Assembly (NCBI GenBank): GCA_000935965.1
Contig: LN483080.1
Span: 1 to 46,354, forward strand
Length of the DNA: 46,354 nt
Direction: 5' to 3'
Source: Metalysinibacillus saudimassiliensis
GTDB taxonomy: Bacteria; Bacillota; Bacilli; Bacillales_A; Planococcaceae
The translations under genes were made by a program, and so were the position numbers. This document shows, one piece after another, positions 1-7,382 of this stretch (position 1 is its first letter; every line of letters starts with the position of its first letter). The notes beneath the pieces are model-generated. The model was not told where the DNA came from. It ran no database searches and saw only the letters and a list, made by a program, of their open reading frames with translations.

Positions 1-431
1 GCTTCAATCTTCGTACCATCAATAAAAATCGCTTCGTTATCAATCTGTTTAGCTTCAATAAGTTGGCAGCGGAATTGGACAAAGCATTGTCGAAGTAATT
101 CCTTCATATCTTTATGTACACGGAAGCGATTGATCGTACGGTAACTTGGTTCATATCCTTGCGCCAACCACATCATACGCAGGCTATCTTTGAGTAAAGC
201 TTCAATTTTGCGTCCTGAAAAAACGGACTGCGTGTACGCACAAAGGATAATTTTCAGCATCATACGAGGATGGTAAGCCGGACAGCCCTCATTTCGAAGA
301 AATGGTGTGAATGCTTCGTGTGGGATACTCTCCACTAAGTTGTGGACGTGGAAAGCAATATCGTTAGCTTGTAATTTCATTTCAATATCTAGAGGCAAAA
401 TCAGTTGATTCATGGTATAATTTTTAAACAT
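1..431 (-). CDS. IS1182-family DDE transposase, N-terminal part (truncated by window edge)
   Basis: The reading frame starts at the ATG at 431 ([17 protein letters not shown]) and stays open to base 1, giving about 143 residues. Residues 1-110 form the conserved IS1182 N-terminal region ([15 protein letters not shown], then [17 protein letters not shown]). The frame ends in FIDGTKIEA, which carries the first catalytic aspartate of the DDE domain. A purine-rich ribosome binding site (AGAAAGAAG) lies just upstream, inside an inverted repeat that may limit expression. The remaining catalytic domain lies beyond the window edge, so intactness cannot be judged. Confidence 0.85.
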   Translation of the reverse strand, partial: MFKNYTMNQLILPLDIEMKLQANDIAFHVHNLVESIPHEAFTPFLRNEGCPAYHPRMMLKIILCAYTQSVFSGRKIEALLKDSLRMMWLAQGYEPSYRTINRFRVHKDMKELLRQCFVQFRCQLIEAKQIDNEAIFIDGTKIE

Positions 432-586
432 AAGAACACTTCTTTCTGTTGGATTTTGTTTTGGTGACTTTATTTTAACAGAAGGTGTTCTTTTTTTACC
501 CACAAAAATCAAAGCCCTTGAACTTTTACATGACGTAAAAGTTCAAGGGCTTTTCATTTATAAGATGGGTTTTGTCCCAGCCTCTT
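1..586 (-). mobile_element. IS1182-family insertion sequence, 5' part (runs off left edge)
   Basis: This is the upstream half of an IS1182-type element read on the minus strand. Its outer end is at 586, marked by the terminal GTCCCAGCCTCTT (reverse complement AAGAGGCTGGGAC). Just inside it is a perfect hairpin, GCCCTTGAACTTTTAC and its complement at 514-550, which can stop transcription entering from the nitroreductase side. A second inverted repeat, around 434-442 and 482-491, flanks the transposase ribosome binding site and could keep read-through transcripts from being translated. Bases 85-586 appear identical to 12282-12783. The left end lies outside the window, so it cannot be said whether the element is complete. 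Confidence 0.88.
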
Positions 587-590
587 CTAT

Positions 591-1193
591 TTATTTATAA
601 CGAATCACTTCCTGTGCTGGTTTACGATAACCGCGTGGGTACTCGTCCATTGGCACAGCTTTACCTAACGTAATCATCATGACGATTTCTTCATTTGCAG
701 GGATGTCTAAAATACGACGCACCTCAATTTTATCAAAGCCAATCATTGGGCATGTGTCCCAACCGTATGATTTTGCGACAAGCATAAACTGCATAGCTAC
801 AAGTGAACCATTACGAATGGCTTCCTCACGCGCAAAACTCTCACCTCTTGGTACATAAAAATCACGAATGGCTTCTTCTTTCATCGTTAACACATCACCT
901 GTCAAAGTATGTGCATAAATCTCTGCCACATTATCATAGGCTTGCGCATCGCCTGTAATAATGATTACAGCAGATGCATTAGTAATTTTTTCTTGCATAA
1001 GGCTAACTTCTTTTAACTCTTGTTTAACTGCTTCGTCACGTACAATAACATACTTGGCGTGCTGTAAGTTAAATGCTGTTGGCGCAAGTTGCGCTTCTTC
1101 TATCATTACCTCAAGTTGCTCTGTACTAATTGACACATTAGGCTCAAAATCTTTTGCCGAACGGCGCTCATTAATGACTGTTGTAAATTCCAT
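591..1193 (-). CDS. Nitroreductase family FMN protein (YodC/YdgI-like)
   Basis: This 200-residue protein belongs to the nitroreductase superfamily, homodimeric FMN enzymes that reduce nitro compounds, quinones or related acceptors with NAD(P)H in the cytoplasm. The FMN-contact motif RRSAKDF is at residues 10-16, followed by LAPTAFNLQHAKYVIV near 36-51 and the closing VMMITLGKAVP near 170-180. Length and motif order match B. subtilis YodC and YdgI. It is the last gene of a minus-strand group (lysE pseudogene, acetyltransferase, this gene) with a 25-nt gap to the acetyltransferase. Its stop codon is only 4 bp from the IS1182 end, so the native terminator is probably gone and the IS hairpin may serve instead. 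The physiological substrate is unknown. Confidence 0.85.
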   Translation of the reverse strand: MEFTTVINERRSAKDFEPNVSISTEQLEVMIEEAQLAPTAFNLQHAKYVIVRDEAVKQELKEVSLMQEKITNASAVIIITGDAQAYDNVAEIYAHTLTGDVLTMKEEAIRDFYVPRGESFAREEAIRNGSLVAMQFMLVAKSYGWDTCPMIGFDKIEVRRILDIPANEEIVMMITLGKAVPMDEYPRGYRKPAQEVIRYK

Positions 1194-1218
1194 AATTTTT
1201 CATCACCCTTCGTCTATA

Positions 1219-1689
1219 CTATAACGAACAGCAATTGCCATTTTCAATTAAAGTGCGCTCAAACATCAGCATATGTTGTGCTTGAATGTGATCTTCAATA
1301 ATAGGCTGTGCATAATGTTTCGTAAAATAGTGCCACTTTACATCATAAAGCGTAAAACCTAGCTTTTGGTAGAAGGCAATATTACCAATGCTTGAGTTAG
1401 CTGTACCAACAATAGCGCGCTCATACTCGCTATAATGACGACAAAGTTGCGTAACTAACCATTTGCCATAGCCACGCCCCTGATGCATCTCATCAATCGC
1501 AATATTTTTTAGCTCAATAGCACCATCAACCTCAATACATAGCGCTACACCAATACGCTCACCCGCTTCAATCAACTCAAATAAATCACCTTCATGTAAA
1601 TACGAATGAACTACAGCCTCGTCTTCATCTGCTAATAATAATAGTGGTACATAATCTTGTCGTTGTGTCGTTACTTTTTTTAATTCCAT
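1219..1689 (-). CDS. GNAT family N-acetyltransferase (YvbK-like)
   Basis: The 156-residue protein has a single GNAT fold that transfers an acyl group from acyl-CoA to an amine. Motif A (QGRGYGKWL, residues about 75-83) is the pyrophosphate-binding loop, and NIAFYQKLGF follows as motif B. Overall layout, from LLLLADEDE through TANSSIGN to HYFTKHY, resembles B. subtilis YvbK, whose substrate is not established. The start overlaps the 3' end of the LysE-family pseudogene by 10 bp, so it was probably translationally coupled to that exporter. Two nonsense codons upstream may now weaken its translation. The C-terminus ends in an unusual Cys-Cys pair (NGNCCSL). Confidence 0.8.
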   Translation of the reverse strand: MELKKVTTQRQDYVPLLLLADEDEAVVHSYLHEGDLFELIEAGERIGVALCIEVDGAIELKNIAIDEMHQGRGYGKWLVTQLCRHYSEYERAIVGTANSSIGNIAFYQKLGFTLYDVKWHYFTKHYAQPIIEDHIQAQHMLMFERTLIENGNCCSL

Positions 1690-2306
1690 ATCGTTCTCCC
1701 AAATTCATAGCCGAAATATGCAGCAAAACCAATTAGCACAAAACCTGCTAATACAGACACCCACATAATGGCTGTTTTATTCATGGCGCGACGCGTTGTC
1801 GCTACAATTGCCATTAAGGCAATATCATGTAGTAGTATACCAGTCAATATACCCGCTCCTACAATAATAAAGCTTGCCTTATCACTCGCATCAAATGAGC
1901 TAGCGAGCACCGTGCCAAAAATACTTACTCAAAACACTAAATTACCTGGAGACACTGCTACAAGTAAGCCATTACGGTAAGAAGAACCTAAAGTCTTCGT
2001 TATAGCCCCACCTGCTAACGTAATATCATCACTCGCATGCTTAATACTATCAATACCTACATATAATAGAAACAAAGCACCAATTAACCACATCGCACTT
2101 TGAATAATAGGTTGCGCTAACACTGACGCTAACCCAAAATACAGTGCTACAATAAGCAATAAATCAATCGTCATGCCACCAAGCCCTACTACCCCGCCAT
2201 GCATAAAACTGTTCTTTAAACCTTACTTCGCCATTTCAATCGTTACTGTACCTACCGGCAAGGCAATTGATAATCCGAGTACAACGTATGTAAAATATAA
2301 TGCCAT
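1680..2306 (-). pseudogene. LysE/RhtB-family amino-acid exporter with two in-frame stop codons
   Basis: Reading from the ATG at 2306 gives one continuous frame of about 208 codons that matches the LysE family (small polytopic amino-acid or metabolite exporters). It contains VLGLSIALPVGTVTIEMAK, then LGGMTIDLLLIVALYFG, SAMWLIGALFLLYVG and AVSPGNLVF, ending FGYEFGRTIWN. The frame is broken twice: TAA at 2225-2223 (after EMAK, where Q is typical) and TGA at 1931-1929 (after NLVF, where W is expected). There is no frameshift, and both stops are one C-to-T or G-to-A change from sense codons. The family is known for export, so loss of efflux is the likely effect. Sequencing error is a less likely explanation for two separate stops. 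Confidence 0.85.
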
Positions 2307-2340
2307 GTTTGTAGCTCTTTCCGTTTATAAAAAATTATAC

Positions 2341-2369
2341 AAAAAAAGAGACGAGCTCGCCTCTTTTTT
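2341..2369. terminator. Bidirectional intrinsic terminator
   Basis: An A-rich arm, an AAGAG/CTCTT stem around ACGAGCTCGC and a following T-run form a terminator that works on either strand. On the minus strand it overlaps the stop codon of the YwqG-like gene and is followed by U residues. Confidence 0.8.
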
Positions 2370-3156
2370 AACTACAATCCCAGCTATATAAAACACGGTC
2401 AAAATTACGAGCGAGCAAATCTTCTTCTGCAATAAAGAAGTTAGCCACACCGCAATCTCCCCATAAAATACCGTTATCCATATCCGAATCAATTTGCAAT
2501 AATAAAATATCATTGCGGCTGTATTTTGTATTACCGTCTTCACCACGTGGGTCCCACTGCGTGAAGTAAGGGTAGCCGCCAATTTTTGCACCTTGCTCCC
2601 CATTTACTTCACTATATGGGTCAATAATCTCTTCATATACATCATATTCTACATCTTCAATGCCAAGTAACTCATTAAAACGATAATCGCTTGTTGATAT
2701 TGGTGTTTCGGTCAATTGAAAGGCGAGTGCACATTCCTTTTGAATAGGGAAATAATCCTCTTCTTCACCATAATTAAGTGTATCAAATGCCGTAAACCAT
2801 TTTGTTTCATCCTGCTCAATATGTTCATGGTAAACTACTCTAAAATCTTTTTGCTCACACATATCGTCAAAGTTTAAGCCAGTAAGGTCATCATTTAATA
2901 CAAAGAACTGTAAAATCCCTTGCTGTGGGAATGGTGCTGGTACGGGGATAGCTGACAAATTTAATTGCGCCAATAAATACAATGCCTCGCCCGTACTAGC
3001 TGTTGGGTAAGGCTCTGATTTTAACCAATAAGGTTTACCTGCAAATTTGCTTTCTAGTGTGCCTGTTTTTGCAGGTGTTGGTGTGATGGTGACTGTTGGT
3101 CGTAGTGTTGCTTGTAAAGTCGTCTCGTATTGCTTTAGTGCAGTAGGTAATTGCAT
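2368..3156 (-). CDS. YwqG-like DUF1963 protein
   Basis: This 262-residue cytoplasmic protein matches the DUF1963/YwqG family. Visible family features are the N-terminal ESKFAGKPYWLKSEPYP segment (about residues 34-50), the LLAQLNLSAIP strand, the QGILQFFVLNDD segment, and the C-terminal GGYPYFTQWDPRG and LLLQIDSD blocks with a final Asp-rich stretch. No enzymatic activity is established for the family, although structures are known. The gene is monocistronic between a terminator at 2341-2369 and the YbaK-like gene upstream. It ends WDCS with its stop inside the terminator. Confidence 0.8.
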   Translation of the reverse strand: MQLPTALKQYETTLQATLRPTVTITPTPAKTGTLESKFAGKPYWLKSEPYPTASTGEALYLLAQLNLSAIPVPAPFPQQGILQFFVLNDDLTGLNFDDMCEQKDFRVVYHEHIEQDETKWFTAFDTLNYGEEEDYFPIQKECALAFQLTETPISTSDYRFNELLGIEDVEYDVYEEIIDPYSEVNGEQGAKIGGYPYFTQWDPRGEDGNTKYSRNDILLLQIDSDMDNGILWGDCGVANFFIAEEDLLARNFDRVLYSWDCS

Positions 3157-3199
3157 TGTATAGCCCCCTTTAAAGAACGTTTGTTCTCATTTTAGCACA

Positions 3200-3661
3200 T
3201 TATTTAATTTTTGTAACCTCACCATGTGTTAGTTGTAAAAGTTGATCGGGTGTTAATTGAAAAACTGCCATCGGATGTCCTGCTGCTACCCAAATTGTTT
3301 CATACTTCCATAAATCTTCATCAAGTAATATTCGCGGTGGGTATTTATGTGCTACAGGTGGCACACCACCAATAGCATAACCTGTATGCTGGCGTACAAA
3401 TGCCGCATTCGCTTTAGCCAAAGGTGCTTTAATAAAAGTTGCTACACGCGCCTCACTCACACGATTAGGACCACTTGCCACAACTAACAGTGCGCTACCA
3501 CCAATATCAAAAACGATTGATTTTGCAATCTGTGCCTCATGGCAACCAATTGCCTCAGCAGCCTCTTGCACTGTTCGAGTACTGCTTGGTAACTCTACTA
3601 CTTCGTTTGTAAATCCTTGTTGCTGTAAATACAATTGCACTTGTTTTGCCCTTTCCTTCAT
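3200..3661 (-). CDS. YbaK/EbsC-family aminoacyl-tRNA deacylase (prolyl-tRNA editing type)
   Basis: The family hydrolyses mischarged tRNAs such as Cys-tRNAPro or Ala-tRNAPro in trans. The 153-residue protein carries the YbaK core: IGCHEAQIAKSIVF with the conserved lysine (about residues 38-51), LLVVASGPNRVSEA, and the GYAIGGVPPVAH loop with its GGVPP signature. The ATG at 3661 is preferred over the in-frame GTG at 3670 because TAGGTG stands 6 nt upstream of it. The frame is complete and ends just inside the family's usual length. The tRNA specificity cannot be assigned from sequence. Confidence 0.83.
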   Translation of the reverse strand: MKERAKQVQLYLQQQGFTNEVVELPSSTRTVQEAAEAIGCHEAQIAKSIVFDIGGSALLVVASGPNRVSEARVATFIKAPLAKANAAFVRQHTGYAIGGVPPVAHKYPPRILLDEDLWKYETIWVAAGHPMAVFQLTPDQLLQLTHGEVTKIK

Positions 3662-3702
3662 AACTAACACCTACTTTTCTGAAATTTCTTTCAATATACA
3701 CT

Positions 3703-3730
3703 AAAAGCACCCAGGGAGCTAGGTGCTTTT
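3703..3730. terminator. Bidirectional terminator between heme operon and ybaK-like gene
   Basis: AAAAGCACC and GGTGCTTTT form a perfect 9-bp stem around a 10-nt loop, with A and T runs on both flanks. It ends the heme-uptake operon on the minus strand. Confidence 0.85.
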
Positions 3731-3756
3731 AGTCTGAACTATGCGTGTTCGTGTTA

Positions 3757-4074
3757 TTAGTTGTTATCTGAGCTGATTGCAACTTCTAGTAAAGCAAAGT
3801 CTGCACCAAGCAGCGGGCTGTTTTCACGTTCCTCTGCTGATTTACTATGACTTGCTTTAAACTCTGGGCTATGTAGCCAAACATTAAATGAAGCCTCATC
3901 TACCCAACGTGTACAAATACGGATTTGGTCTTCGTCTTTACCGTTTAATTTCTTTAAGACCTCTAAACCTAAAAATCCTTCAAACTTGCCAATTTCCTTA
4001 GGGTTTTGAAAGCGTTCGATAATTTCTTCGCCGTGCCCTTTTTTAATACGAATTGTGTTCATTGCAACAATCAT
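3757..4074 (-). CDS. IsdG/IsdI-type heme-degrading monooxygenase
   Basis: This 105-residue protein has the antibiotic-biosynthesis-monooxygenase ferredoxin-like fold of IsdG/HmoA enzymes, which open the heme ring and free iron in the cytoplasm. The catalytic triad of the family is visible at the positions seen in S. aureus IsdI: Asn6 (MIVAMN), Trp66 (FNVW) and His76 (FKASH). The central FEGFLGLEVL motif is also characteristic. It is the last gene of a five-gene minus-strand operon with a lipoprotein, permease and ATPase, and overlaps the ankyrin gene by 4 bp. The Fur sites at the operon head imply induction under iron limitation. The context is strong support for heme rather than siderophore use. 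Confidence 0.88.
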   Translation of the reverse strand: MIVAMNTIRIKKGHGEEIIERFQNPKEIGKFEGFLGLEVLKKLNGKDEDQIRICTRWVDEASFNVWLHSPEFKASHSKSAEERENSPLLGADFALLEVAISSDNN

Positions 4075-4484
4075 GCTGTTGCCTCCTCTGTCATTTTAGT
4101 TTGTAAGTAATCAAAAACAGGTTGTGCCTGCTCGCCACCCATTTTTGCATGATGTAGAAGTGGGATGCCATGTGCACCTGTCGCTGTTAGTGCTTCGGGT
4201 TGCGCCTCAATCATGGCTTGCACAATTGCTAAGTTCCCTAGCATTGCCGCTGTAAAAATATCCATACGTGCACCGCGCGCTAATAAAAATGAGGCAATAT
4301 CTCGACGCCCTGTATGCGCTGCCGCTCCTAAACCACTCTCCCAGTCACCTGTATCCCAATTCATTACTGCATGTAATAGAGCTGGCTCCTGCTCGTATAA
4401 TACTTGTACCTTTGCAAAGTCACCATGTGCCGCAAATATAAATTCACGCACTAGCTCTTGGTCTAATGGGTTGCCATTCATCAT
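4071..4484 (-). CDS. Small ankyrin-repeat protein in the heme-uptake operon
   Basis: The 137-residue protein has about three ankyrin units: roughly residues 14-45 (FIFAAHGDFAKVQVLYEQEP), 50-75 (LGAAAHTGRRDIASFLLARGARMD) and 77-115 (FTAAMLGNLAIVQAMIEAQPEAL). There is no signal peptide or transmembrane segment, so it should be cytosolic. It is translated between the ABC ATPase and the IsdG-type oxygenase with 4-bp ATGA overlaps on both sides, a sign of coupled expression. Ankyrin repeats mediate protein-protein contacts. A role in passing heme or in complex formation at the membrane is inference, since no catalytic residues are visible. Confidence 0.85.
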   Translation of the reverse strand: MMNGNPLDQELVREFIFAAHGDFAKVQVLYEQEPALLHAVMNWDTGDWESGLGAAAHTGRRDIASFLLARGARMDIFTAAMLGNLAIVQAMIEAQPEALTATGAHGIPLLHHAKMGGEQAQPVFDYLQTKMTEEATA

Positions 4485-5266
4485 AATGGGTACGCCTCCT
4501 TGTTTAAACGTTGCGGTGTAAAAAATGCACGTCCGTTTTGTTGATAAATCTCTGCATCAATTTCAAAAATGGATTGAAACATCTCACGGCATAATACACA
4601 TTGTGGTATGCCGTCATATTGAATGGTGCCATTTTTTAATACCACTAAACGATCGCTATACTGGGCTGCTTGATTAATATCATGCAACACCATCACAATC
4701 GTCATACCTAGTGTTTCATTTAGCTCATGCACTAGCTCCATAACTTCAAGCTGATGGGCAATATCTAAAAAAGTTGTAGGTTCATCTAGTAGTAAAATAT
4801 CAGGCCGCTGTGCCACTGCCATCGCAATCCAAGCACGCTGACGCTCGCCTCCTGATAGTGAAGGCAATAAGCGGTTAGCGTAATGCTCAAGCTTTGTAAC
4901 ACCCATAGCCCATGCTACGATAGCATGATCTTCCTGTGACATACCCCGACCTTTTCGGTGAGGTGAACGTCCAAATTCAATTAGCTCACGTACTGTAACA
5001 TCCATTTGATGATCTTGCATTTGAGGTAGCATCGCTAACTTCTTTGCGACATCAACGCTCTTTAAACTATAAATATCGTGACCATCAAGTACGACATTGC
5101 CTTGTTGAGGCTTAATTAATCGTGAAATCAAGCGTAGCAACGTTGATTTACCCGAGCCATTTGGTCCGATAAGGCTAACAATCTCACCTTTTTTAATATG
5201 CAAATCTTCCACTTGTAATGTAAATGATGTCGGCTGACGAAACGATAATTGTTTAGTTTGCAGCAA
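4481..5266 (-). CDS. Iron/heme ABC transporter ATP-binding protein (FecE/HmuV type)
   Basis: The 261-residue ATPase powers import through the FecCD permease encoded just upstream. Walker A is GPNGSGKST (about residues 34-42), the signature motif is LSGGERQRAW (about 137-146), and Walker B is ILLLDEPTTFLD (about 157-168), followed by the switch His in VMVLHDINQ. Size and motif spacing are those of FhuC/FecE/HmuV ATPases. The start overlaps the permease gene by 14 bp and the stop overlaps the ankyrin gene by 4 bp. The linked IsdG-type oxygenase suggests heme as substrate, although siderophore transporters use the same architecture. Confidence 0.9.
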   Translation of the reverse strand: MLQTKQLSFRQPTSFTLQVEDLHIKKGEIVSLIGPNGSGKSTLLRLISRLIKPQQGNVVLDGHDIYSLKSVDVAKKLAMLPQMQDHQMDVTVRELIEFGRSPHRKGRGMSQEDHAIVAWAMGVTKLEHYANRLLPSLSGGERQRAWIAMAVAQRPDILLLDEPTTFLDIAHQLEVMELVHELNETLGMTIVMVLHDINQAAQYSDRLVVLKNGTIQYDGIPQCVLCREMFQSIFEIDAEIYQQNGRAFFTPQRLNKEAYPL

Positions 5267-6290
5267 CGTTGTCCCTCCTCTTTTGAATCATGTATAAGAA
5301 AAATGGTCCGCCAATAAAGGATAATAAAATACCTACGGGTAGCTCAATTGGGTCAAATGCTGTGCGTGCAATTGTATCTGCTACCACAACAAGTAAACCG
5401 CCACCCAATGCCGCCGCTGGTAATAAATAGCGATAGTCATTACCAATAATTAAACGTAGCATATGTGGTATAACAAGTCCGACAAAACCAATTAATCCGG
5501 ATACACTAACCGCTATACCTGCAAGTAAAGCACTTAATACAATTAACATAAAACGACTACGCTCTACATTATGTCCGAGTAATTTTGCCACCTCATCACC
5601 TAAACGTAATAAACGAATATGGCGAATAGAAAATAGCGATAAAATTAATGCAGCAACCACATAGTAAACAACCATATTAACTTGATGCCAACCCGTGCCC
5701 GCAATACCGCCTGATAACCACGGGAGTACTGCTTGTACACGATCGCTATAAAGTAACATCATCGCACTCATAACCGCGCCAATAATAGCGTTGATCGCAA
5801 CACCTACTAAAATAATGCGTACAGGTGATGCCCCGTCCTTCCATGACAGGGCATAAATAATAAGCGCTGTAATTAATGCACCTACAAAGGCGGCTAAAGG
5901 TAAAAATAAAATATACATAGGATATAAAATCATAATAAATACTGCAGCTAGACCCGCGCCTGATGATACACCAATAATACCTGGGTCTGCGAGAGGGTTA
6001 CGCATGACGCCTTGTAAAATGGAGCCCGCTACCGCTAAACACATACCAACCATTAAACCAATTAACACACGTGGAATGCGTAAATCCCAAACAATTCGTC
6101 GTGCTAATGTATCCTCCTCAACGGTTATACCCTGCCAAACCTCTGCTAATGTAAACTTTACAGGGCCAATCATTAAGCTACCAAGTGTTGCTACAATAAG
6201 CAGTACAACTAAAGTTACGAGTGTAATCATTCGTTTTTTAGCGAGTGGGTGTGTCGTTGACTCAAGCCTTGCTTGCCTAGCTAATGTCAT
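5253..6290 (-). CDS. FecCD-family iron/heme ABC transporter permease
   Basis: This 345-residue polytopic protein belongs to the FecCD (BtuC-like) permeases and should span the membrane about ten times as a homodimer. A hydrophobic segment at residues 20-42 is followed by the family signature RIPRVLIGLMVGMCLAVAG and GVMRNPLADPGIIGVSSGAG. The C-terminal part holds GFVGLVIPHMLRLIIG, the coupling region that contacts the ATPase. Only one base separates it from the lipoprotein gene, and it overlaps the ATPase gene by 14 bp. It is predicted to move heme from the lipoprotein across the membrane. Confidence 0.92.
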   Translation of the reverse strand: MTLARQARLESTTHPLAKKRMITLVTLVVLLIVATLGSLMIGPVKFTLAEVWQGITVEEDTLARRIVWDLRIPRVLIGLMVGMCLAVAGSILQGVMRNPLADPGIIGVSSGAGLAAVFIMILYPMYILFLPLAAFVGALITALIIYALSWKDGASPVRIILVGVAINAIIGAVMSAMMLLYSDRVQAVLPWLSGGIAGTGWHQVNMVVYYVVAALILSLFSIRHIRLLRLGDEVAKLLGHNVERSRFMLIVLSALLAGIAVSVSGLIGFVGLVIPHMLRLIIGNDYRYLLPAAALGGGLLVVVADTIARTAFDPIELPVGILLSFIGGPFFLYMIQKRRDNVAAN

Positions 6291-6291
6291 G

Positions 6292-7257
6292 TTACTTAAC
6301 CGCCTCTAATTGCTTCTGCATTTCTTCTAGCGCGTCAACGATATGTGTACCTGGGTTTGTGCCAAATAAGTCTGAAGGTAAAATGGTTACTTTACCATTT
6401 TTTACAGCGTCTAAGTTTTTCCATGCCGCATTTTGCGCCATTTCTTTTTCAAAAGCTTCACGTACTGCCTCTGGCTCGCCATGTGTAATTAACATTACAG
6501 CTTGAGGGTTACGTTCAATAATTTTTTCTACGCTTAAGCTAGCATAGTTAGGGTATTTTTCTTCTTTAGGGAAATCAGAAGCGATATTTTCGCCACCTGC
6601 TTTCGCTAATAAATCACCTGATAATGAGTTAGGTAGCGCCGCTAAGTAAGTACCTGGTGCACCGTACACTAAAATTGTTTTAACGCCAGCATCTGCTGTT
6701 TCTTCGATTGCTTTCACTTGTGCTGTAATCTTGTCATTAATTTCAGTTGCTTTATCTTCATTACCTGCAAGCTTACCAAACAATGTTAATGTATCTTGAA
6801 TATCTTGAATTGAATTGGCTTCTGTATAAACTACCTTTGTACCTTGTTTCTCAATGTTAGCTGCATGGCGCTCAAAGCTTGGACTAGCAATTAATACATC
6901 AGCACCAACTGCCGCGATTTGTTCAAAGTTTGGTTCGTGAGGATTACCAATTTCTTGTACATCTTTCACACTTTCATCTACAGGTCCACGTGCGTTTGGA
7001 CGTCCAACAATTTTAGCATCTACGGCTAATAGCATATCCATATCACCCGCGCTCATAACAGCAAATGTTTCGGGAGCCTTATCAAAGCTAATCGTATTGC
7101 CAAGTGCATCTGTTACTTCTAACTTCTCTACAACCTCTGCTTTAGGCTCTTCCTTATCAACTTCCTCTTCTTTCGGTGCTGCTTCCTTCTTTCCACCGCA
7201 AGCTGTCAAAATAACTAAACACAGCAACGTTGTCATCATAAGTATGTATTTTTTCAT
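6292..7257 (-). CDS. Heme/iron-binding lipoprotein, IsdE-like
   Basis: The start is placed at 7257 because a purine-rich site (GGGAGAG) lies just upstream and the product then begins with a textbook lipoprotein signal: MKKYILMMTT, a hydrophobic core, and lipobox LTAC near residue 20. The longer frame from 7329 would cross the promoter and Fur box. The 321-residue protein is a class III periplasmic-binding-type receptor (EVTDALGNTISFDKAPETF). A Met in GDMDMLLAVD and a His in MLITHGEPE are candidate heme ligands by analogy with IsdE, which uses one Met and one His. Downstream permease, ATPase and IsdG-type oxygenase fit a heme importer. Ligand identity remains inference. Confidence 0.85.
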   Translation of the reverse strand: MKKYILMMTTLLCLVILTACGGKKEAAPKEEEVDKEEPKAEVVEKLEVTDALGNTISFDKAPETFAVMSAGDMDMLLAVDAKIVGRPNARGPVDESVKDVQEIGNPHEPNFEQIAAVGADVLIASPSFERHAANIEKQGTKVVYTEANSIQDIQDTLTLFGKLAGNEDKATEINDKITAQVKAIEETADAGVKTILVYGAPGTYLAALPNSLSGDLLAKAGGENIASDFPKEEKYPNYASLSVEKIIERNPQAVMLITHGEPEAVREAFEKEMAQNAAWKNLDAVKNGKVTILPSDLFGTNPGTHIVDALEEMQKQLEAVK

Positions 7258-7273
7258 TTCCGTCTCTCCCAAC

Positions 7274-7288
7274 TGATAATCTTTATCA
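7274..7288 (-). promoter_or_regulatory. Second Fur-like operator in the heme operon leader
   Basis: TGATAATCTTTATCA is a near-perfect 7-1-7 inverted repeat that matches the Bacillus Fur consensus TGATAATNATTATCA at all but one specified position. It lies between the promoter and the ribosome binding site of the lipoprotein gene. Confidence 0.7.
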
Positions 7289-7308
7289 ACTACAACCACC
7301 ACTTTACC

Positions 7309-7331
7309 GATAATGATTCTCATTGTCAATA
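7309..7331 (-). promoter_or_regulatory. Promoter with overlapping Fur box
   Basis: On the minus strand, TTGACA (7331-7326) is followed after 17 nt by TAAAGT (7308-7303). The spacer holds the Fur box GATAATGATTCTCATTGTC (7309-7327, plus-strand orientation), which matches the 19-bp consensus at 16 positions. Binding of Fur-Fe here would block RNA polymerase, so the operon should be on only when iron is scarce. Confidence 0.88.
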
Positions 7332-7348
7332 TATTTTCTGAAAAATAA

Positions 7349-7371
7349 AAAAGCCTAGCAAAAGCTAAACT
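7349..7371 (-). terminator. Intrinsic terminator after rlmA-like gene
   Basis: On the minus strand AGTTTAGC, loop TTTT and GCTAGGCT form an 8-bp stem with two G-U pairs, followed by a U run. It ends the acetyltransferase-ogt-alkD-nudix-rlmA operon. Confidence 0.7.
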
Positions 7372-7382
7372 CTTTTAATCAA

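Noticed and set aside
1929..2204. Separate small membrane protein of 91 residues
   Set aside because: It is the middle part of the LysE-family frame, bounded by the two nonsense codons, and has no start site of its own.
4481..7257. Siderophore (ferrichrome or catecholate) importer
   Set aside because: The architecture fits both, but the co-translated IsdG-type oxygenase with intact Asn-Trp-His makes heme the better reading. It is not excluded.
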